From contig CM026391.1 of the NCBI GenBank assembly GCA_014843695.1, forward strand, positions 14,381,365-14,445,364: 64,000 bases of DNA, in the 5' to 3' direction. Within the stretch, counting starts at the first letter, position 1; every line of letters begins with the position of its first letter. The stretch comes from Archivesica marissinica (lineage: Eukaryota > Mollusca > Bivalvia > Venerida > Vesicomyidae). This document shows positions 58,356 to 64,000 of the stretch, in pieces. The position numbers and the translations under genes are program-made. The notes under the pieces were generated by a model, which was given only the letters and a program-made list of their open reading frames with translations, did no database searches and was not told the DNA's origin.

Positions 58356-59001
58356 ATAAATGCACTAAGTGACTGACTATTTTCAGAAACAAAGTCAGAA
58401 AGATATTTTTTTTAAGTTACTTGCAAGATATTTTTTAATGGACTAAGTGGTCTGTAAATATTCTGTGGGACTATGGCATAGTGTTTCCAATCTCTCTGCC
58501 CGATATTGATGCACAAACCATAGTTTAAGTATTTCATGATTTATTTAATTATGAAAGTTTCCACACATTTATTTTTTGTAATATTTAAGAAAACAATTAA
58601 TTATTGGCTGGTACTGAAGAGTTGCCCCCTGGCTTGATGTTTACATGTGTATTTGATTAAACAACAGTCAATTATAATTGCATGCAAATTGAAATGTTTA
58701 TTATTTGTAAATATTCGGACAATGCCCATTTAGATTGTTTGATAACATATAAGAGACAGTGTCAAAATATTTCTCATTGCAGTGTCAATATTTAAAACTA
58801 AACAGTGATTTATTATGATGTGAAATGGGAATTACACTAGCCCAATTATCATCATAATTTAATATAAAGATATTCGATATTACAATTAGATATGTCAATC
58901 ATTGTTGCATCTCCGATGATGTTTCTTTACAATTGTGCGTTATTTCACCAAGGTGCAATATAATGGGCCCAATACTACCTCCCAATTTTGGTCCTGACCC
59001 T
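58356..59001. other. Intron sequence, no exon recognised
   Basis: AT-rich without arrays. Confidence 0.45.
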
Positions 59002-59096
59002 CATTGTTGGTGTGTAATGTAAAAAAAAGAAGAAAAAAGCCAGCATTGTCGTTCATTACACACCAACAATGCTGGCTTTTTCTTCTTCTTTTTTTT
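59002..59096. repeat. Interleaved inverted repeats (X-Y-X'-Y')
   Basis: X = CATTGTTGGTGTGTAATG (59002-59019) pairs with 59054-59071. Y = 59021-59048, containing AGAAAAAAGCCAGCATTG, pairs with 59067-59096 with one small indel. The two inverted pairs overlap rather than nest. Confidence 0.9.
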
Positions 59097-60504
59097 GTGG
59101 GCAAATCTTCAACATGTTATTTCAAATCTGACTAAATGTAGGAAATAGAAATATAACGTAGTAATCATAATTTCTGAAAATACCCCTATTTATGACATAA
59201 TGGTGCTTAATGCATAATATGGCCAAAAACGGCCTGCCTAGTAACCATTGACATATTAGTCAGGGCGTAATAAAGCCCAGCTCGTTTTTCTATTACCCCC
59301 CTTAGCAGATAATGTATAATTTATCATGAATGGTATATTGGTCCCTTTTAGTTGGAATCCTTTGTTTTTGCTGTTGTTGAGGCATAGTAATTGTGATTTT
59401 ATCAAAATCATGTCCATTAATTATTAATTTTTTACGGTAAAGTATAGCCTATATTGGATATACTGTTGTCTATATGTTGAGATTTAATAATCACACAATG
59501 AGAAAGTGGATGGAAATTGATAGCATGTTGTGCAAAGGAAACAATGGAAATAATCTCAATAAGCTTTCGATTAATTCCATTTTCGTATTGTATGCAATAG
59601 ATATATGTACTGCACATTATGAATGAATAAATATGTTTTAACCCAAAGAAACAATGATAAAAACAGAGGAAACCCATTGAAAGGGTGAATGAGTATTTGG
59701 TTTAATGGCGCATCCAGCCCAGTTCGGGCTATATCGTGCAGGGTTAAGTATACTGTAGACAAGATAGTTAAAAATATATGTATGTAGTAAAATTGTAATG
59801 ACGAAAGTCAATTGCAACAAAAATTATCAAGCTGTTAAAATGTAATGACAAAAAACGTCACTTGTAAAACTGTATATAAACCAGTAAAACGTTCCAACCT
59901 ATGGAAAAGATGTGATTCTTTTAAAAATGCAATGATGTATTTAAAATCGACTGTGTCGAAAAACTCCTTCATTGTCAAAACTGTATAATACTTTTGACGA
60001 ACGAGTGCTAAATCTACACAGTGAATTAAGATTGAAAGGACCTATTTACTTTTAGGAGTATCCAGGGGCAGTGTAAATAGCTGAAAATAGTTCATTCGGG
60101 ATAAAGTTTGTCAACACCACCTCTAATATGGAGTTTGAAACAATGTAACAACATTGGAAGCTATATTGTACAGCATTTAACCAGACCATTAAGCAGAACC
60201 AACCAAAAGCTTCAGATCAAGTCCATTAATGTTTGGTTATTCATTTCAGGATATGTTAATTTGCTCAATTGTTTTTTTAATTGGTCCTATGTTTAACAGT
60301 TACCCAATTTGAACAATTGTGGTAGATGTAAAATTAAGTAAGAAGATGCTTCCGATCCAATTCTGAGCATTGTAGTTTGAAGATGTTCTGTAATTTGACC
60401 TAGTGATAAATATATATATTTTTATTATTTTTTATTCCTCATAATTTCATTATATATTAACATTGCGATCTATATTTTGACCACTTAAGTCATAATTGGA
60501 ACAA
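59097..60504. other. Intron sequence, no exon recognised
   Basis: 1.4 kb of AT-rich sequence. A GCCCAGTTCGGGCTATATCG fragment near 59717 resembles a SINE scrap. No exon with matching splice phase was found. Confidence 0.45.
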
Positions 60505-60715
60505 ATTTGGTAGGTTTTTGCCCGGATGCTACACATCAAATTTGGTAGGTTTTTGCCCGGATGCTACACACCAAATTTGGTAGGTTTTTGCCCGGATGCT
60601 ACACACCAAATTTGGTAGGTTTTTGCCCGGATGCTACACATCAAATTTGGTAGGTTTTTGCCTGGATGCTACACACCAAATTTGGTAGGTTTTTGCCCGG
60701 ATGCTACACACCAAA
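60505..60715 (+). repeat. 35-bp tandem repeat, 6 copies
   Basis: Unit TTTGGTAGGTTTTTGCCCGG followed by ATGCTACACACCAAA, spacing 35 bp (60541 to 60576). Confidence 0.95.
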
Positions 60716-60729
60716 CGGCGGACAGAAAC

Positions 60730-61105
60730 TGATCAAATAACCAATCAAGGAATGATCAAGCAACTGATGAAGTAAATGATGAAGGAACTGATCAAGCAAC
60801 TGAAGAAGTAACTTATCAAGTAACTGATGAAACAACTGAAGAAGTAACTGATGAAGCAACTGATGAAGCAACTGATGCAGCAACTGATGCAGCAACTGAT
60901 GCAGCAACTGATGAAGCAACTGATCAAATAACTGATGAAGCAACTGATCAAGTAACTAATGAAGCAACTGATCAAGTAACTGATGAAGCACCTGATCAAG
61001 TAACTGATGAAGCAACTGATGAAGCATCTGATCAAGTAACTAATGAAGCAACTGACCAAGTAACTGATGAAGCAACTGATCAAGTAACTGATGAAGCAAC
61101 TGATC
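60730..61105 (+). repeat. 12-bp repeat in 24-bp pairs
   Basis: Alternating AACTGATGAAGC and AACTGATCAAGT words. No stops in several frames because 12 is a multiple of 3 (minus strand FISYLI-type repeats). Ends about 60 bp from the donor of the 61248-61164 exon. Confidence 0.92.
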
Positions 61106-61163
61106 GACCACAGAGGCGGACTTGTAGGTTGTTACTCAAACAGGTAATATACTTCTCTCTTAC

Positions 61164-61248
61164 CTGTTTCCGCCTCAAGTATCCTTGTGACAAACAGCTG
61201 TATCTTGGTGAGGGGGGCGTCTTCAAACAGCTGATTAACACCGACTTC
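61164..61248 (-). CDS. OTUD4-like: OTUD4/ALG13-like protein, second half of the Tudor-like domain (85 nt)
   Basis: Acceptor TGTGTTTTGTAG before GAAGTCGG at 61248; donor GTAAGAGAG after AAACAG at 61164. With the two bases carried from the preceding exon it reads K, then KSVLISCLKTPPSPRYSCLS and QGYLRRKQ. Joined to HELGEK this gives ELGEK-K-V-L-x-x-LK, the terminal strand pattern of the Tudor-like domain in OTUD4/ALG13 proteins. It ends at a codon boundary, as the exon at 40100 requires. The frame read alone from phase 0 (EVGVNQLFEDAPL) is open too, but conflicts with both neighbours' phases. Confidence 0.75.
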
Positions 61249-61353
61249 CTACAAAACACAGAATATAATACAGTATATTTCAATCCAATCACCCAAAATA
61301 CCTTGTATGTTATGTTATGTTGAATGTTTAATTCTTGAAATAAAATCTGTTAA

Positions 61354-61620
61354 CCCTTTCCTTCGTGGAGATTTAGGTTAATATACTATTATATATCCAT
61401 ACAAACGACAGCCATTTAGCTATCATTCAGTGGATATAAGTAGTCGCCATATCTATCCCACCTCCATAGATATTACTGGGACTACATGAGATTCTGGCCT
61501 TTATTATGAACATTGCTTTGGCTACTACATTGTCAATGTATGTCATATTGGGAATGGCGTCAAGATGTGCTTCTATGAGGGAAAGGTTTATTATGAACAT
61601 TGGTTTGGCTTCTAATAGCT
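61354..61620. mobile_element. TTAA-type MITE fragment related to 54130-54703
   Basis: Left end CCCTTTCCTTCGTGGAGA after TTAA (61350-61353); then ATCCATACAAACGACAGCCA and a single TTATGAACATTGCTTTGGCT unit plus part of a second. The right terminus is missing. Confidence 0.8.
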
Positions 61621-61676
61621 TCTAAAAGATATACATGTATATATGCACAAAACAGGAAATATTTAAAGTGAGTTAC

Positions 61677-61967
61677 AGATGGATCTGCAGTCCAGTGGTT
61701 AATATGCTGGACTGGTAATCCAGGGATTGCAGGTTCGATCCCCGTCTAACCCTAATAAAATTAACAGTGTTAACAGTCTTTCAGATGGGACATTAAACCG
61801 AGGTATTGTGGCGGTGCTTTACACCGTGCACATAAAAGAACCAAAGGAGATTCTGGAATGAGTCTCTGTCTGTATCATTGCACTATCCTCCAAAATCTAA
61901 TATGACTAATCTCTTCAGGAGGCGTCGTTCATATGGGCAACCGGTAGGGACAATAAATAAAACGTAA
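61677..61967 (+). mobile_element. SINE family A, full length
   Basis: Head GATCTGCAGTCCAGTGGTTA, anticodon stem-loop CTGGACTGGTAATCCAG (GGT, Thr-like), B box GGTTCGATCCC; body CTTTCAGATGGGACATTAAA, GGAGATTCTGGAATGAGTCT, GGAGGCGTCGTTCATATGGG; A-rich end. Lies in the intron between the two Tudor exons. Confidence 0.88.
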
Positions 61968-62029
61968 CATACACATTCTAAGTAAAAATGCATACTGGAG
62001 GTATATTTTAACATTTGTTTCTGCCGACA

Positions 62030-62598
62030 TATAGTGCATAACCAAATAGTGATTCAGAGAATACATACTTTTCTCCTGACATATAGTGCATAAACCCAAT
62101 AGTGATTCAGAGAATACATACTTTTCTCCTGACATATAGTGCATAAACCCAATAGTGATTCAGGGAATACATACTTTTCTCCTGACATATAGTGCATAAA
62201 CCCAATAGTGATTCAGGGAATACATACTTTTCTCCTGACATATAGTGCATAAACCCAATAGTGATTCAGGGAATACATACTTTTCTCCTGACATATAGTG
62301 CATAAACCCAATAGTGATTCAGGGAATACATAGTTTTCTCCTGACATATAGTGCATAAACCCAATAGTGATTCAGGGAATACATACTTTTCTCCTGACAT
62401 ATAGTGCATAAACCCAATAGTGATTCAGAGAATACATACTTTTCTCCTGAAATATAGTGCATAAACCCAATAGTGATTCAGGGAATACATACTTTTCTCC
62501 TGACATATAGTGCATAAACCCAATAGTGATTCAGGGAATACATACTTTTCTCCTGACATATAGTGCATAAACCCAATAGTGATTCAGAGAATACATAC
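62030..62598 (-). repeat. 53-bp minisatellite carrying copies of the Tudor exon's 5' splice site
   Basis: Ten units, GATTCAG words at 62051, 62104, 62157 and so on every 53 bp to 62528, with the real donor at the eleventh position (62581). On the transcribed strand each unit contains GGAGAAAAGTATGTATTC, identical to the real exon/intron junction GGAGAAAA|GTATGTATTC. The unit near 62316 has lost the GT. Homology extends about 8 bp into the exon and the rest of the unit is intronic. Confidence 0.95.
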
Positions 62599-62693
62599 TT
62601 TTCTCCAAGTTCATGAATGTATACAATAGCCGTGTTATCGTGTCCACTTATTTCCTGTATGTGTCCATGGTAATGTTCGCCTTCCAATATCAC
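62599..62693 (-). CDS. OTUD4-like: OTUD4/ALG13-like protein, first half of the Tudor-like domain (95 nt)
   Basis: Acceptor TGTGTATTTACAG before GTGATATT at 62693; donor GTATGTATTC after GGAGAAAA at 62599. Encodes VILEGEHYHGHIQEISGHDN then TAIVYIHELGEK. This fits the Tudor-like domain following the OTU domain in OTUD4, ALG13 and insect Otu: a strand with V.L...YY.AHIQ, an acidic/Asn turn, then V.(V/F)(V/I)EELGEK. It ends in phase 2, completed by the exon at 61248. In Drosophila otu the Tudor exon is an alternatively spliced cassette (known for that gene; inferred relevance here). The exon lies between two arrays that copy its own splice sites. Confidence 0.88.
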
Positions 62694-64000
62694 CTGTAAA
62701 TACACAATACTACCTATAATATACACAATACCACCTGTAAATACACAATACCACCTGTAATATACACAATACCACCTGTAATATACACAATACCACCTGT
62801 AAGATACACAATACCACCTGTAATATACACAACAACACCTGTAAGATACACAATATCACCTGTAAGATACACAATATCACCTGTAATATACACAATATCA
62901 CCTGTAATATACACAATACCACCTGTAAGATACACAATACCACCTGTAATATACACAATACCACCTGTAAAATACACAATACCACCTACAATATACACAA
63001 TACCACCTGTAATATACACAATACCACCTGTAATATACACAATACCACCTGTAATATACACACACAATACCACCTGTAATATACACACACAATACCACCT
63101 GTAATATACACAATACCACCTGTAATATACACAATACCACCTGTAATATACACAATACGACCTGTAAGATACACAATATCACTTGTAAGATGCACACTAC
63201 CACCTATTAAAATATACACAATACCACCTATAATATACACAGTAACACAATACCACCTGTAATATACACAATACCACCTGTAATATACACAATACCACCT
63301 GTAATATACATAATACCACCTGTACGATACATAATACCACCTGTAATATACATAATACCACCTGTAATATATATAATACCACCTGTGAGATACACAATAT
63401 GACCTGTAAGATACATAATACCACATGTAATATACACAATACCACCTGTAATATACACAATACCACCTGTAAGATACACAATACCACCTGTAATATACAC
63501 AATACCTCCTGTAATATACACAATACCTCCTGTAAGATACACAATACCACCTGTAAGATACACAATACCACCTGTAAGATACACAATACCACCTGTAATA
63601 TACACAATACCACCTGTAATATACATAATACCACCTGTTAAAATATACACAATACCACCTGTAAGATACACAATATCACTGTAATATACACACTACTACC
63701 TGTAATATACACAATACTACCTGTAATATACACAATACCACCTGTAATATACACAATACCACCTGTAATATACACAATATCACCTACAATATGCACAATA
63801 CCACCTGTAATATATACAATATCACCTATAATATACACAACACCACCTGTAATATAAACAATACTACCTGTAATATACACACTACCACCTGTAAGGTACA
63901 CAATACCACCTGTAAGGTACACAATACCACCTGCAAGATACACAATACCACCTGTAATATACACAATATCACCTACAATATACACAATACCACCTGTAAT
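62694..64000 (-). repeat. 21-bp minisatellite carrying copies of the Tudor exon's 3' splice site
   Basis: About 60 units of (transcribed strand) GTATTGTGTATATTACAGGT plus G, with variants CTTACAG, AAATACACAATACC-type and insertions of a few bases. The real acceptor reads ATTGTGTATTTACAG|GTGAT and is in line with the array. The array runs to the window edge, so its full length and the preceding exon are not seen. Confidence 0.95.

Noticed and set aside
61164..61248. Reading the exon in phase 0 (EVGVNQLFEDAPLTK)
   Set aside because: It would break the phase with the exons at 62599 and 40100; the KSVLISCLKTPP frame fits both.
61129..61323. Plus-strand open frame over the 61164-61248 exon (RLKYPCDKQLYLGEGG)
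   Set aside because: The minus-strand reading has good splice sites and phases matching both neighbours and completes the Tudor-like domain; the plus reading has neither.
62710..63985. Repeat proteins such as VLCILQV and GGIVYIT
   Set aside because: 21-bp array in an intron; the open frames exist only because 21 is a multiple of 3.

Overview
The window is animal nuclear DNA, most likely from a bivalve or other mollusc (inferred from the mix of tRNA-derived SINEs, CR1/L2-like LINEs, TTAA-type MITEs and very abundant minisatellites; nothing here proves the species). It carries no bacterial operon, rRNA gene or CRISPR array. Most long open frames are products of tandem repeats.

The one host gene I can assemble lies on the minus strand, from about 62.7 kb down to 24.7 kb: seven 3'-terminal coding exons of an OTU/Tudor protein of the OTUD4/ALG13 family. 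In transcript order the exons are 62693-62599, 61248-61164, 40100-39976, 34814-34688, 30186-29970, 29461-29421 and 25934-24672. Every junction has GT/AG sites, the phases agree across all seven, and they encode about 650 residues. The first two exons encode a Tudor-like fold, a 41-nt microexon encodes the family signature FFFNLGV, and the last exon carries a PAM2-like motif. The OTU domain and promoter would lie beyond 64000.

Left part (1-24.6 kb), downstream of the gene: a LINE inserted inside another LINE (140-8069), a 5'-truncated LINE with an 18-bp target duplication (8578-9519), several SINE families, TTAA-flanked MITEs, a 1.2-kb element with terminal inverted repeats, and minisatellites with 69, 42, 43, 39, 71 and 33-bp units.

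Middle and right (25.9-64 kb), introns of the gene: five of the six internal introns, and the intron entering the window from the right, are largely tandem arrays (4, 34, 32, 27, 48, 32, 61, 42, 30, 42, 27, 35, 12, 53 and 21-bp units), often beginning 0-100 bp from a splice site. The 21-kb intron also holds a 6.6-kb DNA transposon (40375-46973) that split a minisatellite; its decayed transposase gene is itself split by a 2.17-kb element (42138-44306). Both insertions can be resolved to the base and show 3-bp target duplications.

The most unusual structure is at the right end. The Tudor exon is flanked on one side by a 53-bp array that copies its 5' splice site and on the other by a 21-bp array that copies its 3' splice site, so one 95-nt exon sits between about ten donor copies and about sixty acceptor-like copies.
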